64,000 bases of DNA from Corydoras sp. C115 (lineage: Eukaryota; Chordata; Actinopteri; Siluriformes; Callichthyidae), in NCBI GenBank assembly GCA_019802505.1, contig JAFMOC010000224.1, positions 407,501 through 471,500 on the forward strand, read 5' to 3'. Below, piece by piece: positions 1 to 11,900 of this stretch (positions are counted from its first letter, which is position 1; every line of letters starts with the position of its first letter). A model generated the notes under the pieces. That model was not told where the DNA came from. It did not search any database and saw only the letters and a list, made by a program, of their open reading frames with translations. The translations under genes and the position numbers were made by a program.

Positions 1-385
1 TATCTGAGTTTATTAAACATAAATTATAAAAACAGAGGTATATGTTTGTCAATTACAACTACATAATTTCAGAACAAAAGAACCGTGATGGCAAATGCAT
101 GTGTTCTGAACCACTCTGGTCCAGATTCATGCACATCCAAATCCACAGCTTATAGCCAGACCGCCTCTCCACCACATAACTCCCCTACCAACAATATCAC
201 CACTCACCCCAAATCATGTTTTATAACCCAGCATACTGTGCTTAATGTGATATCTTAAATAAACCTATCTTACTCATTACATAGATAACATAGCGTACAG
301 TGCAATGTGACAGCTTGACCAGACACATCATTATAATACACTACAATATATTGTTTCTAATTCACTTAAATAAATTAGAGTACCA

Positions 386-662
386 ATGTATCTTCCACTT
401 TATCCTCTACTAGGATCGCGGGTGGGGGTTCCCCATGCTCATCTAGGGGAGAACGATTCAGGCACTGGGCAGATACACCCAGGACAGTGCGCCAATCTAT
501 CGCTGGGAACACACTCACTCTATATATACAATGTTTGGAAAATTGACCTTGACTGTGGAGAAACTGGAGAACATGGAAGCGCCACACAGATTGGGATTCG
601 AACCGGGAATCCCCAGCACTGAGAGGCAAATGTGCTAACCACTAAGCCACCGTGCCGCCCTG
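386..662 (-). repeat. V-SINE (DANA/Mermaid-type), nearly full length
   Basis: The tRNA-like head (gtggcttagtggttagcac in reverse) lies at the right end, and the conserved middle and gggtgtatctgcccag-type block lie leftwards. The A-box and B-box derived text is still readable. Left end lacks the usual ATGA tail. Confidence 0.8.
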
Positions 663-779
663 CTGTAATACCATGCTTTCTAAATGAAACGTTTTGGAAT
701 TTCATTGGATTTCTTTGAAAATAAATGTGTAACGTTAAACACAGTAAATAAATATTAACTCATTATAGCTATGAGATAT

Positions 780-1095
780 GGGGATAAATTGAATGTATTT
801 TAAACATAAGAAGATAAAAAGCCCCCAAAAAACAAAATTGTGATAATGTGCAAAGTATGAGTACAACCTCTTTACACCAGTTCTCCAGTTTGTTTATTAT
901 TTCTTTAATGGAGATAGTTGTTTGTTCACTATAAGGTGATATAGTGTTCATCTGCTTAGAGTTACAACCGATGATTTCTCCCTGATCTGTGCAAAAGAAA
1001 AACACATTCAAATAATAATATAAAACAGGATGTGCAAAAAATTCAAATAAATTCATAAATTCAAAAAAGATCAAATCTTGTTCTGCTGAAGCCAT
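780..1095 (-). other. minus-strand open frame with an exon-like segment (unidentified)
   Basis: A 108-codon open frame. Inside it, on the minus strand, a cttttgcacag acceptor-like site (near 993) precedes D-Q-G-E-I-I-G-C..., and KLENWCKE ends before a GT near 870. Composition is partly protein-like, but I recognise no family. It may be a leftward exon of an upstream gene or chance. Confidence 0.15.
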
Positions 1096-1544
1096 TCTTT
1101 AATTAATGTGAAGTATTAACAAATTTGTTAATATAGAAGAGGCACAAACATTGATATTTTATTAATTTTTCAAATCAATTTTAAATGGACATCTAGGTCA
1201 TGTTACTGTTATGAGAAATATCCACATTTTTTGACCGGGCACAAATACCAGACAAATCCTCCTTTTTAATCAATGTACACACCCAATGGCTAGGACTGGG
1301 TGTGGCATGGGAAATAGGCATTTGTCTATGGAAATTGGGAGAAAAACACACAAAGAGGACCTGTGTTTACCCTACCTACTAACCCATGACCTTCTTACAT
1401 TGATGCAAACTACAGCACCATCATGCTATTCCTGGGAGCCCTCTTAGCTAATTAAAGTCTGCAGCATCTGTGTCAATCAAACTCTTTTTATTACTTAAAT
1501 ACTGTGCTTTATTAACTCTAACTGTTTTTCTTGTTTGTTTCTTT

Positions 1545-1815
1545 TGAGGTGTTGCCAATTTCTTGGAGGTGTTGTCAGCTCTTCATCCATGGCTCTGCCG
1601 AAGCACTGTGGCTACGACAGTTACTGGATGAAACCTGTATTTCTATTTAACTGGCAGTCCTGCAGGAACCCTCAATTTCGATTTGTTATAGTTTTTTTTT
1701 CTTGCCACTGTCACTTCGGCTTGCTCTTTGAGGGGTTTAAAGGCTTACAACTATGTAAAAATGCTTTGTGGCCATGTACTATTGTAAAACAAAACAAAAA
1801 AAATAAATAAATAGA
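1545..1815 (+). repeat. possible retroelement 3' end
   Basis: The sequence aggcttacaactatgtaaaa followed by tgctttgtggccatgtac and an A-rich AAATAAATAAATAG tail resembles the 3' ends of common fish interspersed repeats. No reverse transcriptase is seen. Family unknown. Confidence 0.3.
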
Positions 1816-2559
1816 ATTGTAACTCAGTGTGTAAGTATCATTACACCAGTTTATCCAAAATGTGATAAGCTTTTATTTTAATTCTAATTATTTTAATTTA
1901 ATTATTTTAATTTTATTTTATTTTAATATTTGAATCTCTTATAATGTCCCTTGAGCTTACATTTTAGACTGAATTAAATAAAGTCGAATACAACAGCAAA
2001 TCACATAAACGTTTAAATATGTTAAAGAAAATAGGCTAAACAGCTGAAATTCCTTTTTATTTCTTGTAGCAAAAGTTTTTTTTTTTAAATGCTGGTACTT
2101 TTAAACAAGTCTGTTTATAAATGTACATTAGAACTTACCTAACATTTACCGTTCCTGCCAATACCTCTTAGGACAAAGCTAAAAAGATGAAGAAGTCTGT
2201 TGTGTTTTTAAACTGTTCCCTAAGCAACAATGACGTTAAAAAACAACTGATGTAAAACAAAAGAAAAACATTGGACTAGTAGATATATTAAGCATTTATA
2301 AAGCATGTACACTCTGAGAGATTTGCGTTTAAATATAAAATATTGATATTATGTTTAAAACCTGAAGAAAATGTGATATGTTAGTTTTATACAGCATGCA
2401 TCTGTGGGCGTGCGCAAATATAACAGGTGTCCTGTAGTTGAGTCCCTCTACATTTAAACTAAACCGTTCGATACAAGGCCCGACTACTTAAACCAATTAA
2501 TCTAAAAGTCATTAGTAAGCGTAATTCCTCTTATTATGCGTGCATATTTTTGTTGTTCG

Positions 2560-2779
2560 TGTAGCCCGCTTTAAGGAATTTTTGGCTATTCATTGGCCGA
2601 ATACCGCCGTTCATAGTAGAGCGTCATCACATTATTGCGCCTGCGTGGCAAACCCTTTCTCTCCACCAATCCAGCGTGTCGTTTTAGATTAGTGCCGTGC
2701 CTAGCCGTGTGGGTGACGATGGTGGGTTGACGCCTGGCAAGCAGCATCTCAGCAGTCCATAAAGGAGTTAAGTTTACGG
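2560..2779 (+). promoter_or_regulatory. CpG/CCAAT-bearing block, candidate upstream promoter with noncoding first exon
   Basis: A CpG-dense segment in AT-rich surroundings. It has an inverted CCAAT box (2592-2596), a direct CCAAT (2666-2670) and an NRF1-like TGCGCCTGCGTG near 2635. It ends in a strong splice donor, gtgagt at 2780. An ATG at 2719 opens only three codons. Spliced to 9499 it would give mapre2 starting at Met44. It could instead serve another, leftward gene outside the window. Confidence 0.4.
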
Positions 2780-3359
2780 GTGAGTCGAGCTTAGCTCCAA
2801 CTGAAGCTTATTGTATGTTGACACGCGTGATGCGGTGATATGTGCACACTGTAACATACCTGGAAAGTGGTTGCGCTCAGCAGCAATTGTTTTGAAGCCA
2901 GAGTAAAACACCGGTTGAACGGCGGTGGCGCGCTCTCCTTCACAGCTAGCCTAGCTGTGATTGATTAATTACGAGCTCGACTGTCACTCATTCATTCTAC
3001 ATGTCACTAATAAAGTCGGGAACATACCTCGATATGTGCATTTATTTCACTTTTGCACGCATTGTTTTTACTTACTAGGTAATTGGCATTGTCATTGTCT
3101 GTCAATTCCGGTACGTGAACCAGATAGCAAGTTAGCTGCGAGTTGCTAAGGGTAGGGTGTAGTACGTGGGGGTTCTGCATCATAAACAATAAAACACTTT
3201 AGCTTTCTTACTACATTAAGTGCCCATAGTGTGTTGTAGGTAGTAAAGATCTCCCTGGACGTCTGTTTGTTTTTTTCTGTAAGTACATAATTGAAAAGTC
3301 AGATAAACCGGTGAATTTAAATTTAAAAACCTGTGTTTGACTTTCTGTCTGTTTGTGGC

Positions 3360-3482
3360 TGGATACACACACACACACACACACTATATATATATATATA
3401 AAGGCAATTTAGAGCAGTCAATTAACCATAAAGAAAGTTTTTGGACAGTGGGCGGAAACCCACGTGGGCACAGGGAGTACGT
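3360..3482 (-). repeat. V-SINE fragment with (AC)n(TA)n microsatellite
   Basis: A (AC)n run (3365-3384) and (TA)n run (3385-3400) grow out of the SINE's CA-rich part. The gtttttggacagtgggcgga and acccacgtgggcacaggga text is the SINE middle in reverse. Confidence 0.6.
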
Positions 3483-5541
3483 CCAGAATGTAATTGTGAT
3501 TTTATTCTGGATCCCTATCTGAGATATGAACATGCTAAGCCTGCAAACTCATTTGTATGCAAACTCATTTGTGCTTATGAGCTTGCATACCCTTTTGTGT
3601 TACAGTTGTGTTTTCCATTTTTTCATTGCTTGCAAGTTTTGGCATTATAGCAGACATGTGAACACAGGTAGTAATGGCTGCTGTAGGCATCATCCTTACA
3701 TTTTATGTTTGCTTGTTTTTACTGTGTAAAAAAATGTAATTGAGTGACCAGGCTCATTACAGACCTCAGCATGTTTCCTTCGGAGCCATTAATGCTGAGG
3801 AAAGTAAAGGGATTATCAAAGGATATACAGGAGGAGTAAGATATAAAACAGAAAAGGTGGGATAAAAGATGCTCAGGATATTGAATATGCCAATCAATTG
3901 ATTTAAAAACCAAGGTCAGATAGACCCAAAAACTCACCATTTACCATAGACCAGTTCTCACCATTTAATTTTTTCACAATTTATTAACTTTTTTTTGCTA
4001 AATGTTGCTTAATTCATTGTTAAGAATTTGTGGTTTATTTGTTTTAGTAAGGATATTTATTGCATTGAGTTGATGGCAGAAACATTGCAGTGGTATTATG
4101 GATAAGATTGTGTAAACTGAACTATAACTTCATATTCTTATATTGTTCAGGAGATTCTATTCTTGTTGAGTTATTGCAATTACCTGGTTTAGTAGTAAAT
4201 ATCTATACACTTAATTGTTGGAGTCTTCTGCTGTTGTAGCTTTTTACCACAAGTTTGCTTTGTTGTGTGATCCAGCTTGCTCCAGTTTATGGCTTAACAA
4301 ATAATGTTACATCAGTTATATCCAGCCACAAACAGACAGGTATTTGGAGGTAAACTCTCACAGACCAATTTAATCTGGCTTTCAGAAATAAATATTTAAA
4401 GGTACATGAATTACAAATTCTGCCACATCATGAGTTGGTTTATATAATACCAAGAATGAGAAGGTTACACGTTACTGACTGAATAAATAAATTGGAACGG
4501 TTCTGTATCTGTATATAAAATAAAAACCTAAAGCATTAACTGAGGTTATTGCCATTAAAAATCCATAGTCACATTCCTTTACAGATAATAATCAGACTAC
4601 TACTAATAAACGACTACAGATTGTAAACTGACATAAAAGCCGTTCTATAACAGAAACCTGTCACTACTTAGCTTTACAGAACCACAGTGGTCTTTATACT
4701 TGGTGTGTAGTTCTCTGTAAATATTACAATAAATAAATACCCTACATTTTCTAAGCAAACATTTTGTAAATAAACTAATTTAAAGAAATTGTGCTGGTAC
4801 CTAATGTAGGCAAGCATTTAAATCCTCTGGAAAGTAACTAGCTAAAATACCAACATTTCCCATCTGCATCATGTTTCATGTGAATATTGATGTGATAATT
4901 AGCACATTATGATTTTCTTGTTTGTGCTATTCTGAAATAATAAAAAAGTGATCTGATTGTTATTGTGAAATAAACCTAGACAAGGCCTCAATTTCGGAAT
5001 AGGAGTACTTTATTAATCACTGGAGGGGGAACTGCAGAAGTAACAGTACCGTAATTTCATGATGTATTGTCTAGATTACTGTTTATTGTTTCACTAAAAC
5101 ACATAATTACTGAAATCAATATCCCTGACCCTCGTAATTCAGCCACGGACATTTAGTTTCCATAGTGTTTGTTTAAAAAAATTCAGATTGAACTTCTGAT
5201 TGAACACTGTGTAATAATTTGGGCTATAGGAGTGCTTACTGTTTGCCGTTTTCTCTGATCTGGAGGGAACATTTAAAAAAATACATTTAAAAAAAAAGTT
5301 TAGTTTATGTCCCATTACCTTCAAATTCGATCAAAACCTAATGGTAATTCCGCATTTTACCCTTTGTTTTGTACCAAGAAAATACCAATAAAAACAATGG
5401 GGGAGGGGGGAACTAATGGTGATGTCACTGTATAAACTCAATAGTATATCATACTATATTACAATTACAATTGTACAGTTGACGAGGGTACAGAAAATGG
5501 TAAAAAAAATATTTTGAAGTTTCGTATTCTTAACAAAAAAG
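3483..5541. other. non-coding stretch, nothing recognised
   Basis: AT-rich DNA between the upstream CpG block and the mapre2 exon-1 promoter. Short open frames here have no protein signature. I see no repeats of the families found elsewhere in the window. Confidence 0.5.
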
Positions 5542-5589
5542 TTGGACAATCTAAATTCCTTTCAAAATCCTTTTAGAAGGGCTGGTTTT

Positions 5590-5783
5590 AAAGGAACTAT
5601 GACGTCACATCGAGAGCCACGTGACCATAAGTCTGTCCGAGCGGCTAGTAGTGACGTCGAGCTGGGAAGGGACCCGCCTAGTATAAGCAGCCTGGGGAGA
5701 GGAGTCGAATATAGAGGTGTTTTCGACTATTTTATTTTCTTGGCCGTGAACAGCAGTATCTGTTCTACGTTTTCCAGACCCAA
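5590..5783 (+). promoter_or_regulatory. mapre2: mapre2 promoter/5' UTR block with CRE and E-box
   Basis: GC- and CpG-richer than its surroundings and directly upstream of the ATG. It carries a perfect palindromic CRE (TGACGTCA, 5600-5607), a CACGTG E-box (5618-5623) and a second CRE-like site (TGACGTCG, 5652-5659). A weak TATA-like gtataag lies near 5681. CREB/ATF and USF-type control is an inference from the sites. Transcription start not determined. Confidence 0.55.
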
Positions 5784-5905
5784 ATGCCAGGTCCCACTCA
5801 AGCACTGTCCCCAAACGGAGAGAATAATAACGACATCATTGAGGACAATGGAACCAACATCATTCCCTACAGAAAAAACACAGTGCGAGGAGAGCGCGCC
5901 TACAG
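5784..5905 (+). CDS. mapre2: mapre2 coding exon 1 (EB2-specific N-terminal extension)
   Basis: The ATG at 5784-5786 opens 40 codons plus AG (phase 2), ending at the donor gtaaaa at 5906. The peptide matches the EB2-only extension. Start chosen because the sequence M-P-G-P-T-Q aligns with the known EB2 N-terminus. A longer open frame overlapping here (from 5542) is in a different frame and is spurious. Confidence 0.94.
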
Positions 5906-8900
5906 GTAAAATCTGTGCAGTGCTCCATTTAACCATTTATTTATACCATCCAGTATACATCTAAAGCCCGCTTTAGTATAGTCATCCTGCGGTTTTGTCT
6001 GGGTGTTGGGTTGCCTTTCCTTTTTAATGAGTCAATCCATAATGTTAGCTTAGCTTCCTTTTTATTCATCGTTGGCGTTCTTGGTTCAGAGACTGCTGTC
6101 ATTCATTATTTCACTTCACATGAACGTGCAGGATGTGTTTTGCATGTTCGGAGAATTCTTGGCTTTTTTCCGTGTTTCAGGCCTGACTGTGTTACTGACA
6201 GTCGGGGTGTATGACCGTAAACTAACGGATATTTACGATCTGAACGGTTCGCTCACGGCAACTCATCTCGAGTTACGAGCCAGTTTTATACGTGTTGCAG
6301 AAATATTTTGGAAACACCGATGTGAGCGTGGCATACCCCTCACAGGGAAGCTAACGTTTTTTATTTTCTGTCCAAGTCTCGTAGAGTACCTCAGGAGGGT
6401 CGGCACCTCGTATTGGGATCGTGAACGGCCTTCCCTTTCGCGTGATGACGAAATGATCTTACCACCCGTATTCCGATATTCCTCGCGTTTCCCTCCAGGA
6501 TTGGTTACAAATATAGCGGTTCTTTGCTTCTGATTGGCTTGTGCCTGGAAAACGTGCAGTTGCTTGGGAAGTAAAAGCCAGTCTCCGTACAAGGGCGGGA
6601 TTTGTCGGAATATAGGTGTATAGAGGAGTTTGTCGTCAGTGTTTTTGTTTAGTTAATATTTACTTAACGCGGCGGCCGACGAGCTGACATCCTTTAATCA
6701 CCTTATCAGTAATATACCATCTCTGTGGTGAATATGTGCACGAGTTACAATAATTCAATTACACTGATTGAATTCAGGATAAAAGATGTTTTAGTGACTG
6801 ATTTTTATTGTCTAAACATTTTTAACTCCATTCATTCATTATCTTCCGCTTTATCCTATATTAGAGACGCGGTGGGGTTCCCCATGCCCATCCAGGGGAG
6901 AATGTTTCGGGCGCTGGGCAGATACACCCAGGACAGGGTGCCAATCTATTGCTGGGCACACACTCACTCACACAGACACGCCAGCATACACACTCTATAT
7001 GGGGCAATTTGGAGCATTTTGAACTTAGTAAAGTCAATTTAAAGTACATTTATTTACAGTTGTATTATTGTTTGTAACTCAAATTTAAAACATAAAAAGT
7101 CTCCTCCTTGAGACTCCAGCATAAGTGACTATGGCAGCATAGCTAAATGGTGCAGATACTGCAGACTCTACTTAGTTCAGAGGGCTCCATGGAACAGCAT
7201 TATTTCAGTGCCACACCCTCTACCAATGATGAACTGGGTAAAGAGGTGAAATGCCAGCACAGACTGATCCCAGATCACCAACCCAACACCCCCAAGCCTG
7301 AGATCTACACCTTTATCTACAGGGAATTAATTAAACGCAAAATTAAATAAATCTAATTAAATTTAATCTACTTTTAAAGATTGATCTTGAATCTTGAAAC
7401 CACGTGACTTTAATAATAAAGATAATATAACTACATATCCAAGTTCAAATTACTTGATCATAATTCTAAAAAAGTTACAAGTTAGACTTAAGTAAACAAA
7501 ATACTTTGTTCTGTAGAATAATAACAATAATAGTAATAACCTTAATCATAGTTTGAATAAAAAAAGAAAAGGTTAACAAATATTTTAATTTATTGTTTAT
7601 CACTTTCAGCCTCTAGTTGTGTAATGACATATGTCATGCATGGTAATACTTACAGCATGTTAATAAAGACATGAACTAAATGTGCTCTATAAGGAACATT
7701 ATATAAATGTTACTGTTGAACTGACCGATGCTATTGAACTCACTGTGCTACATCATAAAAGACCACTCACCTGGGGTTCAGCTCAAGCCACAGAACAGAT
7801 AATTAAATCTTGAGTCTTGGAGCACAGACATTTGGTATTTACTCTAATTTTTAAGGTGAAATGTTTACTTTTATGGCAGCATGGTGGCATAGTGGTTAGC
7901 TCGTTTGCCTTTCAGCAATTGTAATCCTGGTCGTAATCCTGATCTGGCTGGCTTTTGTTCTCCATGTCCATGTTCCTCTAGGTTCTCTGGTGTCTTCCCA
8001 CGGTCCAAAAATATGCATTCATGGTAAATTAAGGTAAAAATGGGGCAGTTGTAGGCTTGTAGTTACCAGCTTTGTGACCTGAAGGTCCCCGGTTTGACTC
8101 CCGGTTCCACCAAATAATATGGCTGAAGTGACATTGAGCAAGACACCCAACCCCAGTTGCTCCCTGGGTGCCATTTACAAAGCTGCCTGCCACTCCAGGC
8201 ATGTATTCTTACTTCACCAGAGTGTGTATTTGTGTGTATTTACCAAAATTTCCACAGAAAACACAATTATAGGCTTTATCTTGAAGCAAACCCAGTATGT
8301 ATATGCTGTAAGATGAGAGCCCTAACCTTTTACCAAATAGCAAATCTTGCAGGGGTTATTTGTGCCGCTTTACTGTATAAAATTTGGACACTTACCTTTT
8401 ATCACAGTTCATGTAAAATATTGTATGCTGCTGATAAATATCTTGAACTATTGTTACCTGTTTAAAACTGACCAGTCCTGTCTCACAGAACTGTGCCATC
8501 ACCCTGTTGCAAGACAGTGCATGAATTTTATAAACTGTTGTTGAACAGAATTGTGTTATTTTAAGGATTTGTTATGTATTGTACATTACAGAAGAAATTA
8601 AGCTCTAACTGCTTTGGTGTTTTGTCTGGTAAACCCACAGGTCTACAGTGATTGCATTTAGTTTTGGCCACAAGGATGACATTTTATCTTTAAATAACTG
8701 CTGTTTTTCTGTCAACTCTAAAAGTTCCTGCTTGCAAATATGCTACATGGCTGCAGATGTTGCATAGTACATTGGCAATCTTTGTTGTTTAATGTGTGTA
8801 AATGTAGATCTTCGTATGTACATAAGAAATTTACATAGTTTGTCCATTTTTGATTTTATGTTTGTAAAGGTTTTTTTTACTGTTCAGATGAACTCTTGGT

Positions 8901-11900
8901 TTTACCAGCTTGTGAACTGGTTCACATTATCCTCTCCAGAGTTTTTAACTTTACCAGGGTCTTTGGCTTCTGCAATTTGTTGTCCATGAACAGTAACTTG
9001 AACATTAGTGAAACCATGATTTTACTAAACTTATACTCAGACCTGTTGCTTATTAAATGTCTAATTTATATGAAGGAATAAGAGAATTAAGTAGAATATG
9101 AAAATGCTAGAACGGCACGGTGGCTTAGTGGTTAGCACGTTCGCCTCTCAGCGCTAGGGATTCTCAGTTCGAATCCCAATCTGGGTGGAGTTTCCATGTT
9201 CTCACCGTGTCCTACCCTCACCGGGTTTACTCCGGGTTCTCCGGTTTCCTCCCACAGTCCAAAAAAATGGATCAAGGTCAATTGAATTTTCCAAAATTGC
9301 CCCATATAGAGTGTGTTTGTGTGAGTGTGTGCCCAGCGATAGATTGGCATCCTGTCCTGGGTATATCTGCCCAGCGCCGAAACGTTCTTCCCTATATGGG
9401 AATGGGGAACCCCACTGCGACCCTTGTAGAGGATAAAGCGGAAGATAATGGATGAATGGATGAAATTGTTAATTGGTGACCCCTGTGTTGTTTTTTAGCT
9501 GGGGCATGGCAGTCAATGTGTACTCTACCTCAATCACGCAGGAGACTATGAGCAGGCATGACATCACTGCCTGGGTGAACGATCTGCTCTGCCTAAACTA
9601 CACCAAAGTGGAGCAGCTTTCTTCAGGTGAGATGAAGAAATACGTAACTACTTCTACTGAAAATTACTGGTGGTGTTATTGTCTTCATCTGTGATAAACA
9701 CTTAAGTAATCCAGTGCAGTCATGGTTAGATAAGAGTGTGTGTGTGTGCCAAGATCACAAAGAGTACAAGTCTGGTAACTGGACTAATCAAAAATGATTG
9801 CACTGCCACACACAGCATAATGGCAATCAAACGGTCTCCAGTCACTTTCAAATTTTTTGTGCTCCTAACTTACATCTTGCATCCCTTCTACTTGGTCTGC
9901 TTCATATCTCTTTTAATTCATATCAGCCAACTCTCTTTATTTACCTGTCATTGTACATATGGTCAATGTTCCTCCTCTCATATATACGTTTTGTCTTCTG
10001 CCTCTTTCTCTTACAAATAACATTCCACCCCTCTCTCCTCCTCTTTCGCCATGGGCCAGCAGTAGACCAATTTCCACTAGTACCCCTTTTACTAACAGTA
10101 CTTGAGGTGGAAACAGACACAGTTTTTAAACTGATGCAAACCTTGCTAATATTATGGGCTTGCGACCAACACTAAGGGTTTACTGATACTTATACCCTTA
10201 ATAACTAGGTTTGTCCTTGTTGCTACAAAGTGACCTCATTATTAAGCCCCATATAGTTGTTTGAGTGCCATTAAATATGTTTTTGAGGTAATATATAAAG
10301 GCTAGAATGGTCTTTAATGTACACTGGTGTGCCTCAGGGCTCTGTACTTGGTCCTCTCCTCTTCTCACTATACATGACATCACTGAGCACAGTCATCCAG
10401 GCGCAATACCATTGCTATGCTGATGACACTCAGCTTCATCTGTCTTTTGCCCCTGATAAAACCACCATCTCAAATCGGATATCTGCCTGCCTCACCGACA
10501 TATCTGTTTGGATGAAGGCCCGTCATCTCAAATTAAATTTAGAAAAAACAGAGCTTCTCATTATCCCAGCTAAACCCTCATCACGACCTGACCTTCCAAA
10601 TTGACGGCTCCCCAACCGATTCGGTCCGGAACCTTGGTTTCACAATAGACTCTCACCTTAAACTCTCTGATCATGTTATCAAAACCGCCCGTTCCTGCAG
10701 ATTCCTTCTTTACAACATAAGGAAGATCAGACCCTTCTTGACTGAACATGCTACCCAACTGCTTGTTCAAGCCCTAGTCCTATCCCAGCTTGATTATTGT
10801 AATGCGCTACTTGCCGGTATCCTAGCTTCCACAATCAGACCTCTTCAACTAATTCAAAACTCTGCAGCCCGACTTGTGTTTAACCAGCCAAAGCGAACTC
10901 ATGTCACTCCATGACTCATTTCCCTCCATTGGCTCCCTGTAGCTGTTCGCATTCAGTACAAGTCACTGACTCTGGCCTACAGAACCATTTCTGGATCTTC
11001 CCCCTCCTACCTTCACTCTTATCTTTTCAAACTACACTCCGACTCATTCACTTCGCTCCAGTGATGATTGCCGCCTGGCGATTCCACCTCACCGAGGAGC
11101 TAATTCTCAATCCGTGGCATTCACCACTGCAAAATGGTAGAACGATCTTCCCAACTCTGTCCGTAAGGCAGAATCACTAAGCAGTTTTAAAAAACTACTG
11201 AAGATGCATCTCTTTAACAAATACCTGTTGTAGAAAAAGGGGGGGGGGGGGGGCACAGCATCAAATAACAATCAGGTTTGATGAATTTACAGTATAGTTG
11301 GTTTTCTCCATAACTTCTGTAATGTTCTCATTTGTAAGTCGCTTTGGATAAAAGCGTCTGCTAAATGACTAAATGTAATGTAAATGTACATTTAAATTTG
11401 ATAAGAGATCTGTTTGTAACCATTTTATTTTTTGTATACATCTCTGAAAGGTATTAAAACTACAGGTTTGCTTTATCTATAAACTATGTTTACATTTTCA
11501 TTTATGCCATTATTATACCATACAGTTTGTTAAAATAAAATTATAAAATAGATTATTTGAATATATAAATTATTGATTATCTAATCATTTAGATATTAGA
11601 TGACAGGAAAAGTTTTTAATTAATGATTTTTAACCTTTTAATGTGTAGAAAAGTATTCAAAATTTTTTAAATAGGTCAAATATTTTTTGTAATAAAATTT
11701 ATTTTCTATTAATGTTTAAAATTTAATTTCTTTAAAATAAACAGCAGGTATTAAAGCAGGTATAAACAGCAGGTATAGACAGCCTACCAGGATGAAGTGG
11801 AACGACTGTCATTATGGTGCACAGAAAATAACCTAAGTCTAAATACATCAAAGACGAAGGAGCTGGTCATAGATTTCAGGAAGGTGAGGAAAGACATCAA

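Noticed and set aside
5542..5964. 140-codon open frame over mapre2 exon 1
   Set aside because: It is in a different frame from the EB2 N-terminus, and runs through the splice donor into the intron.
6072..6533. 153-codon open frame on the plus strand
   Set aside because: It shows no domain or motif, lies in a CpG-richer intron segment and has no link to mapre2 exons. Length alone does not support a gene.
7147..7350. 67-codon frame in mapre2 intron 1 (ends Y-R-E-L-I-K-R-K-I-K)
   Set aside because: Reads somewhat protein-like, but no family was recognised and no splice context fits; likely an old repeat.
8040..8101. tRNA-like text with a B-box
   Set aside because: The B-box is imperfect, no clear acceptor stem pairs, and it is joined to dispersed-repeat text; it is a SINE relic, not a tRNA gene.
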